Of a stretch of 64,000 nt of DNA, positions 51,746-59,794 are shown piece by piece. The stretch's first letter is position 1, and every line of letters begins with the position of its first letter. This DNA comes from an uncultured delta proteobacterium (lineage in GTDB: Bacteria; Myxococcota_A; Polyangia; Polyangiales; Polyangiaceae): the NCBI GenBank assembly GCA_903892415.1, contig CAITIQ010000508.1:26853-90852 (forward strand). The letters are read 5' to 3'. The notes under the pieces are model-generated. The model was not told the origin of the DNA. It saw only the letters and a program-made list of their open reading frames with translations, and searched no databases. The translations under genes were made by a program, and so were the position numbers.

Positions 51746-53065
51746 TCAAGGCAGTTTGCCTTGCCCCGTAGCGCTGCCGCTCGGAGGGGAAGGCGAGCGT
51801 CGAGGCGTCACCGGCATTCGCTTGACGGTTTCCTGCCGGCCGAAGAGCAACGGGAACAAGGTCGCGTCATCGTAGACCGCAAACAGGAAGGGCCGGTCAA
51901 TCACGATGTTGTCGTAACCTGGCGGAGCCGGGGGTGGCTTGTCGTGGTCCTTCGGAGGTAGAGAAGTCGCATTGCTTGGCAGGGTGTACAGCGAGGCCGA
52001 TGCGATAAGGGTATCCAGCGGTGCGGGGCGTGGCAGCGCGAGACTTGTGTCGATGTCGATCCTCGGCAGTAGCACCCTCATTCGGGTCTCGCGCGGCGCC
52101 GCTACAGCTTGCTCGACGCGCACACGTAGCGCGGCATCGAACGCCAACCCTTGAGCTGGGCAGGGATCGTCGGGCAGAACCACCACCAAGCTGCGTGGCC
52201 GTGCGTCCTCGCGAAGTGCGACGCGGATCGGCAGCACGAGGATCTGCTCGCTGACTCCACGTTCGGTGTAGCCGACAACTTTGATGTCTGACCCAGTTGG
52301 GAAAGGCTCCGCCGGTCGGTCCAGCGGGCTGGTGGAGTTCAGAGTCAGAAGGTCCACGAGGTCCGCTGGTGTTTGGGGGCCAGCGCCTTTCGCCTGACGA
52401 TCTTGGCAGTTGCGGAATCCGCCCCACCTCTGCAAGGTCCAAACGTGAGCCGTGTTGATGCTGATCGCTGCGCGGGCGATGCGCGGACCCTTGAGGTCGA
52501 GCCCCGACATCGACGTCACCGACCAGGGTCGGTTGGCCTCCTCGTCCCAGCCAAAGTCGTGGGGGACTCGGTCTGGCATTCCATTGTCGAAGGCGTCAAC
52601 GAATGGGCCGCTGGTTCTCACGTGATGGCAGCTCCCCCGTCCGGGATCATCGCTTCCCCCCATCAACCGCCAAGCGAGACGCGTGCCGTCAGAGTTGATT
52701 GGCGTACCCGGACGCAGCGCGAAAAAGTTGCGCTGTCTGACACTAAAGCAGCCCAACACGTCGTACGCCCAGAAAGACAATGCAGCGTTCCTGTTCACCT
52801 CGGGCCCCAGCAGCGCGTCGGCCGCCACTAAGGTCAGACCGGCTGAGAGAGGCGAGATGGCGAGGTTGCCAGGCTTTCGAAAGGGTGACTCGAGATCGCC
52901 CGTGAACGCCTCTCTCCCGCGTTGCTCGATGCGTTCGGCGAGCGCGCGTTCGTTGGAGACCGCGGCAGGCAAGGCGGCTCCAGACGCAGACGGTCCTGGG
53001 GTCACGGCCGCGGACGGGACGGCATCGGCCAAGCAGTTGGCCAACAACAAAGACCCCGCGAGCAT
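51746..53065 (-). CDS. Degenerate serpin-fold lipoprotein
   Basis: A 439-residue lipoprotein from the ATG at 53065 (signal ending LLLANC; an upstream ATG at 53107 is possible). Serpin-like landmarks are visible: NLAISPLSAGLTLVAADALLG at the start and VIDRPFLFAVYDDATLFPLLFG at the end. The middle and the reactive-loop region are replaced by long inserts (DPGRGSCHHVRTSG, PPKDHDKPPPAPPGYDN), and the inhibitory hinge is missing. It is probably a non-inhibitory relative. It is divergent from the intact-fold serpin at 53223, with about 160 bp between. Confidence 0.65.
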   Translation of the reverse strand: MLAGSLLLANCLADAVPSAAVTPGPSASGAALPAAVSNERALAERIEQRGREAFTGDLESPFRKPGNLAISPLSAGLTLVAADALLGPEVNRNAALSFWAYDVLGCFSVRQRNFFALRPGTPINSDGTRLAWRLMGGSDDPGRGSCHHVRTSGPFVDAFDNGMPDRVPHDFGWDEEANRPWSVTSMSGLDLKGPRIARAAISINTAHVWTLQRWGGFRNCQDRQAKGAGPQTPADLVDLLTLNSTSPLDRPAEPFPTGSDIKVVGYTERGVSEQILVLPIRVALREDARPRSLVVVLPDDPCPAQGLAFDAALRVRVEQAVAAPRETRMRVLLPRIDIDTSLALPRPAPLDTLIASASLYTLPSNATSLPPKDHDKPPPAPPGYDNIVIDRPFLFAVYDDATLFPLLFGRQETVKRMPVTPRRSPSPPSGSATGQGKLP

Positions 53066-53222
53066 CGGAAGGCGCAAGCGTACGCTGGGGGCCCAGGTCC
53101 AAACCATGGCGGCTCTCGTACCGTGGAGATGCGGTGGAGACTAGCTCTGCGATCCGCGGACGCCTGCATGTTCACACGCGAGTCACGATGGTGATTCAAT
53201 GCCGTGTACGCTGCCGCGCACC

Positions 53223-54565
53223 ATGCGCTCGCTCATCCTGGTCGCCCTCGTCGCCCTCGGCTGCGAATCCTCCAGCTCTCCTAGCAATGTCGGATCCCCT
53301 GCCACGCCTTCGCCGACCACGTCCGTGGTTGGCACATCGACCGCGTCCAGCACGCCGGCGACGAGCGCCACCGCGAAAACACCAGCCACAACCAGCGCCC
53401 AGAGCCGGCCAGAGGTCGCTCCACCTTCCGTCGATGCAGTCGCCAAGGTTGCCAGCGGCAACAACAAATTCGCGTTCGAGCTTTACAAAGAACTGCGAGC
53501 CGAGAGCGGCAACCTGATCGTCTCGCCCGCCAGCATCTCGAGCGCCCTGGCGATGACGTTTGGTGGCGCCAAAGGCGAGACGGCCGCCGCCATACGCAAG
53601 GCGCTCCACTTCGACGGTGCCAGCGACGAGGTGATGGCCTCGCTCGGTGGACTGATGCAATCGCTAGAAAGCCCGAGCCGGCGGGTGACCTTCCGCGTGG
53701 CCAACCAGCTATTCAGCGACAAGACGTTCACGCTCGACGCGAGCTTTGTTGGGAAGGTGAAGACGAGCTTCGGCGCCCCGGTTGAAGTTGTCGATTTTGC
53801 AGCCGATCCGGAAGCGGTCCGTGTCCGCATCAACGGCTGGGTCGAACAGCGAACCGAGCAGCGGATCAAGGAACTCTTGCCACCCCTTTCGATCGACAAG
53901 GGCACGCGCCTAGCGCTCGTTAATGCGATTTACTTCCTAGGCGACTGGGAGCGTCCGTTCGAGAAGGCACGCACGCAGCCGGCCCCCTCCCGCCGCTCGA
54001 AGACCGCCGTTTCCGATGTGCCAATGATGCATCTTCGGGGCACGCTGGCCTACGCCCAAAAGGATGGCGTCGCGGCGCTGGAGTTCCCGTACAAGGGCGG
54101 CGATTTGTCGATGGTCGTGCTCTTGCCCGAGGCCGTCGACGGACTCGAAGCGATCGAGAAGGGCCTTGAGGCCGGCAAGGTCGATGAGCTCATGAAGGCG
54201 CTCAAAATGGTCGAAGTCGAGGCAGCGCTTCCCAAGTTTGAGGTCTCACCATCCACGTCGATGCCCCTCAAAAAACAGCTGAGCGCGCTCGGCATGGGTC
54301 TGGCCTTCGATGGGACGAAGGCGGACTTTGGAGGCATCGCTCGCGAAGGCTTCGCGATCAGCGAGGTCTTTCACAAGGGCTTCGTCAAGGTCGATGAAAA
54401 GGGCACGGAGGCTGCCGCGGCCACAGCCGTTGTAGGAGGTCCCGGTGCCCGCCCCCAGCGAAGGCCACCGAGTTCATCGCCGATCATCCGTTCCTGTTTC
54501 TCATTCGCGACCGCAAGAGCGGGCTGATTCTCTTTCTTGGCCGCCTGGCAAATCCGGCGCCTTAG
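53223..54565 (+). pseudogene. Serpin lipoprotein with frameshift in the reactive loop
   Basis: A serpin lipoprotein (ATG 53223, signal ending VALGC, Cys14) with a normal fold to the hinge: LIVSPASISSALAMTFGGAKGETAA, LVNAIYFLGDWERPF, FHKGFVKVDEKGTEAAAATAVV. At 54446-54457, in GCCCGCCCCC, the frame is lost: frame 1 ends at 54527 in unrelated residues, but the next frame continues with ATEFIADHPFLFLIRDRKSGLILFLGRLANP to TAG 54565. One missing C would restore it. The lesion lies in the reactive loop itself. A sequencing or assembly error in the C-run is the main alternative. Confidence 0.75.
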
Positions 54566-54616
54566 CGCCAAGCCGTTCGGGGAGGGATGGCGCAGCGAGG
54601 CGCAATTGTGTGCACG

Positions 54617-54641
54617 CTTGGCTGGGCCCTTTCGGCCCAAG
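54617..54641. terminator. Possible terminator hairpin between convergent genes
   Basis: A GC-rich stem (TGGGCC ... GGCCCA, extended with a CTTGG/CCAAG part and a small bulge) in the 122-bp gap between the frameshifted serpin and the convergent kinase gene. No clear U-tract, so it may be weak or factor-dependent. Confidence 0.35.
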
Positions 54642-54687
54642 CTGCGCCCAGCGACTCCCGCGCCCTGTAGACCAGTGACGTCGTGTT

Positions 54688-55551
54688 CTACCGACCTTCA
54701 GCCAGCTCCCTCGTGACCTGAGCCGCGTCCTGCGGGCGCTCCGCCGGGTTCAAGCGCAAGCAGCGTTTGATGGCTCGGAGCAAGGCGTCGTCGGCGGGCG
54801 CAGGTGGTAACCAGAGGTCCGGAACCTCGGCGAGGTCGCGGTAGGCCTGCGCGTAGTCGAGCAGGCCCGCGCTGTGCGGCAGGCCGGTCGGGTGCGTGTC
54901 GAAGAGCAGCCTCCAGGCGGCGATGCCGAAGCTGAAGACGTCCTGACTCGGCCGGGAAAGGGGAGACGCCCAGCTGCTGGGATCGAGCAGCTCCGGCGGC
55001 AAATGCGAGACGGTGCCGACGAGGAAGCCGGTGTTGGTCAGCGGCGATGGATTGCCGATCACCGAGGCGATGCCGAGGTCGGCGAGCTTGACGTAGGTTG
55101 GCTCCTCGGGGCGCGCGAGGAAGTGCTCGCCGATCAGGACGTTCGAGAGTTTGACGTCGCGATGCACGACGGCTGTGCGATGAAGCTCGGCGAGCGCCGC
55201 TAGCACATGGTTTAGCGCGTAGCGCCGTTGATCAAGCGAGAGCACGCCGCGCAGTCGATCCAAGTCGGCGCCGTTGACCCACTCGAGGGCCAGGCCGATC
55301 ACCCGCCGGTTGGGATCCTCGAACAACGCCAAGCAACGCAAGAGCGAAGGATGCGTCATCCGCCCGAGGCCTCGCGCCTCGCGCCGAGCTCGCTCGTTGA
55401 CACGCTCGTCCTCCACCATTGCGACGAGTTTCAGCGCCACCCACGACCCATCGCCGCGATCCGCCGCCTTCCACACTTCGGCTTGACCGCCACGCCCCAC
55501 ACACTCGAAGAGTGCATAGCGGTCCAGAATGTCCCCAGGAGCAAACGCCAC
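54688..55551 (-). CDS. Ser/Thr protein kinase
   Basis: A 287-residue Hanks-type kinase from the GTG at 55551. The glycine loop VGRGGQAEVWKA, ATP-binding K41 (VALKL), catalytic loop HRDVKLSN (residues 130-137), and DLG (158-160) in place of DFG are seen, with GTVSHLPPE before the activation-segment end. It is short, cytoplasmic and has no sensor domain or C-terminal anchor. The HRD Asp is retained, so it is probably active. The variant DLG and HRDVKLSN are seen in some myxobacterial kinases. Confidence 0.88.
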   Translation of the reverse strand: MAFAPGDILDRYALFECVGRGGQAEVWKAADRGDGSWVALKLVAMVEDERVNERARREARGLGRMTHPSLLRCLALFEDPNRRVIGLALEWVNGADLDRLRGVLSLDQRRYALNHVLAALAELHRTAVVHRDVKLSNVLIGEHFLARPEEPTYVKLADLGIASVIGNPSPLTNTGFLVGTVSHLPPELLDPSSWASPLSRPSQDVFSFGIAAWRLLFDTHPTGLPHSAGLLDYAQAYRDLAEVPDLWLPPAPADDALLRAIKRCLRLNPAERPQDAAQVTRELAEGR

Positions 55552-55671
55552 GCAGCGAGCTTACGCGAGGGGCGCGGAGTGGAGCGCGATCAACGTCCGA
55601 CGAGTGGGGCCCGCTCGTCCGGATTGGGCCCACGTGCGTTCCTTGGCTGCACGATGGTAGCTTGCAGAGCG

Positions 55672-56145
55672 ATGTGCGATCAGTGCAAGTCCCGTGAGCC
55701 GTCGGTGTACGTCGAGCTGCATCACAATGTGGGCCTGCTGCTCATGCGCAAGGTCGAGTCCACGGAGGCGCAACTTTGTCTGGCGTGTCTTCAACGCGCG
55801 TTTAACAAACACCAGCTGACCAATCTCGTCTTTGGTTGGTGGGGCGTGATTTCCTTCTTCGCGACCATCTACTACTTGGTAGACAACACGTTGGTGTTCT
55901 TGAACGCCCGTAGCGAGCTGCGCTCGAGGGCTCCCCGCGCCGCTTCACACCCCACCCAGCCCCAAGGGTCGCCACGCGATCGCCTTGCGCCGTTTCGGCA
56001 CAACGTTCGTCTCCGCTTGCGGGCTGGAGAACCCCCGACGCAGATCGCGGAGGATCTCGCCCGCGTCCATGACGTGCCCCTGGCGGACGCTGAGGCGCTC
56101 GTGGCCGAGGTCAATGCAGAGACCAGCGCTCAGCCTCCCGCGTAA
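55672..56145 (+). CDS. Zinc-ribbon-like membrane protein
   Basis: A 157-residue protein from the ATG at 55672. It starts with CDQCKSREPSVYVELHHNVG, then CLACLQRAFNKHQ, so a four-Cys metal site is likely. One membrane helix (LVFGWWGVISFFATIYYLVDNTLVFL) follows, with a charged C-terminal helix region (IAEDLARVHDVPLADAEALVAEV). The function is unknown. It is divergent from the kinase gene. Confidence 0.6.
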   Translation: MCDQCKSREPSVYVELHHNVGLLLMRKVESTEAQLCLACLQRAFNKHQLTNLVFGWWGVISFFATIYYLVDNTLVFLNARSELRSRAPRAASHPTQPQGSPRDRLAPFRHNVRLRLRAGEPPTQIAEDLARVHDVPLADAEALVAEVNAETSAQPPA

Positions 56146-56237
56146 ACACCTGGGACCACACCACCAAGGGTCGCGTTCGCAGCATCCGCGAGCTGACGTA
56201 CCCCGTGAACGCTGAACGCTTTCAACCTGGCACGAGC

Positions 56238-56428
56238 GCGACACATCGCGCCGTCTCACGGTGACACGCGCCGCAATGTCGCATTCCACGCCGGGCCGGC
56301 CAGCATCGCGCAATGGCTTTTCGGGAGTTGCGCGCAAATCAGCAAGGGCGGTCGGTCCCGTAGGGCGGTCGAGAGTGCGAGGCGCGACACATCGCGCCGT
56401 CTCACGGTGACAGGCGCCGCAATGTCGC
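56238..56428. repeat. Composite repeat element, copy 1
   Basis: Two directly repeated 45-bp units (56238-56282 and 56384-56428) with the imperfect palindromic pattern GCGACACATCGCG ... CGCAATGTCGC and a shared GTCTCACGGTGAC core. They are separated by a linker of about 100 bp that is itself similar to the linker of copy 2 at 59424-59613 (GGGCCGGCCAGC, GCGCGCAAATC.GC, GAGTGCGAGG). The intergenic gap 56146-56590 is otherwise without a convincing gene. Confidence 0.7.
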
Positions 56429-56590
56429 AGGCGCGCGTGGAGAACCGCCATTGCGTCACCACCCTGATCGCGATCAAGCCGCGCTGATCGCGATCAGTCA
56501 ATCCAACGAAAAAGCCGGCCCAATTGCGCCAAAAGCTCCCTGCGCTGGCCGGCACGCCGCGTGCTGTAGGGCAAGCCAAGGAGTCTCACC

Positions 56591-57037
56591 ATGAACCTGA
56601 TTGTCTCATCGATGGTTGCGCTGGTTTCCAATCTTGCGACGGTCCCTGCTTCGCCCGCTTGCGAGTCCGACTGCACCGCCAGTTCGCAAAGCGAGATCAC
56701 GGCGCGTACGGCGAAGGAGAGCTTGAACGAGCTGCTCGCTGCAGAGGGTCTTGCGCGGCCGGCTGCGGCCGAGGTCCTGGTGCGCCGCGCGGAGCTCGAT
56801 GGCAACCCCAACACCGTCGAGGCGCTGGTGGACGTGCTTTCGCTCGAGACCTGCATCGGAGGGAACTGCACGACGTTGGTGGTACGCGCGACGGCTAGCG
56901 GGCTCGTGGCGATGGGCCACGGCCAGCTGCTATTGCCGCTGCAGAGCAAGAGCTGCGGTTGGACCGATCTCGCCGAGACCTCGCTGCCGCTCTTGCCGGT
57001 GCGCGCGCTGCGCTTCAGCAACGGCCGGTACCTGTGA
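56591..57037 (+). CDS. Small secreted protein of unknown function
   Basis: A 148-residue protein with a signal-like N-terminus (MNLIVSSMVALVSNLATVPASPAC) and AAGGAG seven bases upstream. The mature part is mostly helical and has a few Cys (ACESDCTAS, ETCIGGNCTTL, KSCGWTD). It is convergent with the FHA-regulator gene. No family was recognised. Confidence 0.6.
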   Translation: MNLIVSSMVALVSNLATVPASPACESDCTASSQSEITARTAKESLNELLAAEGLARPAAAEVLVRRAELDGNPNTVEALVDVLSLETCIGGNCTTLVVRATASGLVAMGHGQLLLPLQSKSCGWTDLAETSLPLLPVRALRFSNGRYL

Positions 57038-57046
57038 CGCCGTTCC

Positions 57047-58333
57047 TCAGGCTTTGCCCAACGCTCGCCGCAGCGCCCCGCGGCTCACACCGAGCAGCCT
57101 TGCGGCCTCCGATTCGTTGCCACCACTTTTGCCGAGCGCGGCGTCGATGTTCGCTCGCGTCAGGCTCTGCACGCTGGCTGGTAGTTGCGGCGTGGCCGCT
57201 GCATTGCCGCGAATCGTCGGAGCCAGCGTCGCGTCGACGGCCCACAGCGGAAGCCCTTCACCGGGGTGCTGAAGTCGCACGCGCGCAAAGATCGCCGCGA
57301 GCTCGCGCACGTTGCCCGGCCAGTCATGCAAGAGCAGCCGCTCAACCGCCTCAACCTCGCAATCACGCGCCGCCAGCAGCTCGCCGCGCGCTTTTGCTAA
57401 CCCGATCAGAATCGGGAACAGGTCCTCCGGCCGCTGACGCAGCGGAGGCAATCGCACCACCGCCATCGAAAGTCGGGTCAGCAAATCACGGCGAAAGGCT
57501 CCCGCATCCACCATCGCGTCGAGCTGCCGATGCGTCGCCGCCAGCGTGAGCACGTCCACCTTGAGCGGCCGCTCGCCGCCGACCGGTTGGATCTCGCGGT
57601 TGTCGAGCAGGCGCAAAAGCTTCGGTTGCAGCTCGAGCGGCAGCTCGCCGATCTCATCGAGGAAAACCGCTCCTCCGTCCGCTGACGCGAACACACCGCG
57701 GCTCGCTTTCTTCGCGTCGGAGAACGCCCCCGCGGTGTGCCCGAACAGCTGCGCCTCGAACACGCCGGCCGCGATTGCGCCCATGTTGATCGCCACCGGC
57801 CGCGCTCGTCCAAGCCGCTCGGCGATCAGCTCTGCGGCCAGCTCTTTGCCGGTGCCGGTCTCACCCAGGATCAGCACGGTAGCGGGAGGTCGCTTCGACC
57901 ACGCCTCGACCGTGCTCGCGAGTTCACGCAGACCGTACGGGCCGATCATCGCGCCGAGCTCCGGGCTCGGGTTGAGCGCCCCGCCGAAGCTCGCTCGATA
58001 GACGAACAGCGTGCCACCCACGCGGATCCGCGCGCCGTCCTCGAGTTGCACGCCCTCCGCGGGAGCGAGCCGCGTTCCATCGACGAACGTCCCGTTGCGC
58101 GAGCCTGCGTCTTTGATCTGCACCGTCCCACCCGGCAGACGCACGATCGAGAAATGCGCGCCGGACACCTCGGGATCCGGCAGCTTGAGCGTCTCGAGCC
58201 AGGCTCGACCAACAACTCCGCTTGGCAACGGCACAGCGAATGATCTTGGAAATGCGCAGACCAACGCAGGGCGCGTGGTTCCGGCTTCAGGCCGAGCCGG
58301 CGGACGGTGCTCTCTCGTGGTCGGCTCGGCCAT
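57047..58333 (-). CDS. FHA-domain AAA+ sigma-54-type regulator
   Basis: A 428-residue protein from the ATG at 58333, five bases after the upstream stop. An FHA domain (about 20-100: VVGRAWLETLKLPDPEVSGAHFSIVRLPGGTVQIKDAGSRNGTFVDGTRLAP) would bind phosphothreonine. The AAA+ core has GETGTGKE, DGGAVFLDEIGELPLELQPKLLRLL and WPGNVRELAAI, and a Fis-type HTH ends the protein (NESEAARLLGVSRGALRRAL). The loop reads GAFSDA instead of GAFTGA, so classical sigma-54 interaction may be lost. FHA-type regulators commonly act downstream of Ser/Thr kinases. It is transcribed after the degenerate-kinase gene. Confidence 0.9.
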   Translation of the reverse strand: MAEPTTREHRPPARPEAGTTRPALVCAFPRSFAVPLPSGVVGRAWLETLKLPDPEVSGAHFSIVRLPGGTVQIKDAGSRNGTFVDGTRLAPAEGVQLEDGARIRVGGTLFVYRASFGGALNPSPELGAMIGPYGLRELASTVEAWSKRPPATVLILGETGTGKELAAELIAERLGRARPVAINMGAIAAGVFEAQLFGHTAGAFSDAKKASRGVFASADGGAVFLDEIGELPLELQPKLLRLLDNREIQPVGGERPLKVDVLTLAATHRQLDAMVDAGAFRRDLLTRLSMAVVRLPPLRQRPEDLFPILIGLAKARGELLAARDCEVEAVERLLLHDWPGNVRELAAIFARVRLQHPGEGLPLWAVDATLAPTIRGNAAATPQLPASVQSLTRANIDAALGKSGGNESEAARLLGVSRGALRRALGKA

Positions 58334-58338
58334 GCTGG

Positions 58339-59274
58339 TCAGCGCTCGCCGTAGCAGCGAAATCCGAGGTTCGGTGCAGACAACGCCAAGTGCATCTGCG
58401 AGGGCGCGCCGATCTTGGCTCCTGTGCGTCGCATGATGCCGTCCGGCTTCCATTGGGACGAGGTCCATTCGAAGCTAAGCCCCCACGCCAGGCCCGCCGC
58501 GCGACCCTCGAGCCACGCCTCGAGCGGCGGCAAGTCCTTGCCGAGCGAACGACAAAAGGCGCGCGCTTGATCAAACGCTACGCAGCTCGCTGCCGCGCTC
58601 GAGGCCTTCGCCCCTTCACGCGAACAGGCCGCAGTATCGGCAACCGAGGCCTCCGGCAGCGGGTCCGGCGCCGCGATCGAAGGGGCCACGGTGCGACACG
58701 AAACGCACGCATCGAAGGCCCGCTGACGCACCGCCTCGCGGTCCAGACAGCCGCCCTTCACCGCGAGCCCGTCGCCGTCACAAGCGCTCGCTTTCGCTGT
58801 CGCACCCAAAGGAGCTGGAGCATCCTCCTCCGTGTCGTCTTCAGCAACGCTCGCGCGCGCACGTTGTTTGCGCGGTTCGTCGGCCTCCTCGCTCAACACC
58901 GTGGAACCGACCCACCAGCCGCCCGCGGCCAAACCGATCACAGCCAGCCCGCCCGCCGCATACAACGGCGCCCGCGATCCGCGCTTCGCCTCGCTCGTCA
59001 CCAACGTCGGGACTGGCGCCGTGCGCAGCTTGTACGCCACCCCGAAACGCCCCTCCGCCAGGTCCTCGAAGATCCGCACCTGCGTCCCCGAAGACTGCGT
59101 CGCTTGCCGCCGCGCCTCCGCCCGCAACGCCGCTACATCCTCCTCGTTCCCCGCGATCGTCACCACGTGCAGCGTCACCTCAGCGCCGTGATCCGCCGAG
59201 TCACGCGCCCGCCAAACCTCCACAGCGCCCTTCGCCTCGAGCCGCTCCTCCAGTTGGTAACGCTCCACCCGCAC
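58339..59274 (-). CDS. Membrane protein with degenerate kinase N-lobe and FGE-like end
   Basis: A 311-residue protein from the GTG at 59274. The N-terminal 85 residues (RYQLEERLEAKGAVEVWRARDSADHGAEVTLHVV) look like the first part of a Hanks kinase N-lobe, but no catalytic loop or DFG follows. One membrane helix (PLYAAGGLAVIGLAAGGWWVGSTVL) is followed by a Cys-containing exterior part. Its end (FCRSLGKDLPPLEAWLEGRAAGLAW...LSAPNLGFRC) is reminiscent of formylglycine-generating-enzyme-like domains. It is five bases upstream of the FHA-AAA+ gene and may relay an envelope signal to it. Confidence 0.55.
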   Translation of the reverse strand: MRVERYQLEERLEAKGAVEVWRARDSADHGAEVTLHVVTIAGNEEDVAALRAEARRQATQSSGTQVRIFEDLAEGRFGVAYKLRTAPVPTLVTSEAKRGSRAPLYAAGGLAVIGLAAGGWWVGSTVLSEEADEPRKQRARASVAEDDTEEDAPAPLGATAKASACDGDGLAVKGGCLDREAVRQRAFDACVSCRTVAPSIAAPDPLPEASVADTAACSREGAKASSAAASCVAFDQARAFCRSLGKDLPPLEAWLEGRAAGLAWGLSFEWTSSQWKPDGIMRRTGAKIGAPSQMHLALSAPNLGFRCYGER

Positions 59275-59423
59275 CGCGCCAGGCTAGCGCAGGGGAAGCA
59301 GGGCAGGGCAGGATTGGAGCGCGAGCGCTGCGGCGCGCATCTGCGCGTGGCGGCGATGCGCGGGTGGCGAGGGCCCAGGCGCAGACCGTCTTGAGCTGGG
59401 ATCTCCAACGTGAGTGAGAGGTG

Positions 59424-59613
59424 CGACACATCGCGCAGTCTCACCGTGACATCCGCCGTAATGTCGTACTTCACGCTGGGCCAGCCAGCTTCGTGCGACG
59501 GCCTTGCAGAAATGCCGCGCAAATCTGCGAGCACGGGCAAGCGGGTATGGCGCTCGGGAGTGCGAGGTGCGACAGATCGCGCTGTCTCACGGTGACAAGC
59601 GGCGCAATGTCGC
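59424..59613. repeat. Composite repeat element, copy 2
   Basis: Two 45-bp units (59424-59468 and 59569-59613) matching those at 56238 and 56384, about 145 bp apart as in copy 1, with a similar linker. After the second unit the linker start is repeated again (CTCCACGCTGGGCCGGGCCAGC-like), giving a partial third unit. The stretch 59275-59794 around it has no convincing gene. Confidence 0.7.
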
Positions 59614-59794
59614 ACTCCACGCTGGGCCGGGCCAGCTTCGCGCGCTGGCGCCCCTCGGCCGTCCGAGCTTCAAACGCCGAGCACGCGCACACTCGGGAAG
59701 CGCGTCCGAAGCCGTTCGAGATCCTCGACGTCGCTCCTGTAGACTCCTATGGCGCGTTGCACGGGCGTCGCGGGAGCAGTTAGGCTGCGCAGCC

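Noticed and set aside
56238..59613. Possible CRISPR array
   Set aside because: Only two pairs of units, spaced by about 145 bp with similar linkers, and no short unique spacers or cas genes.
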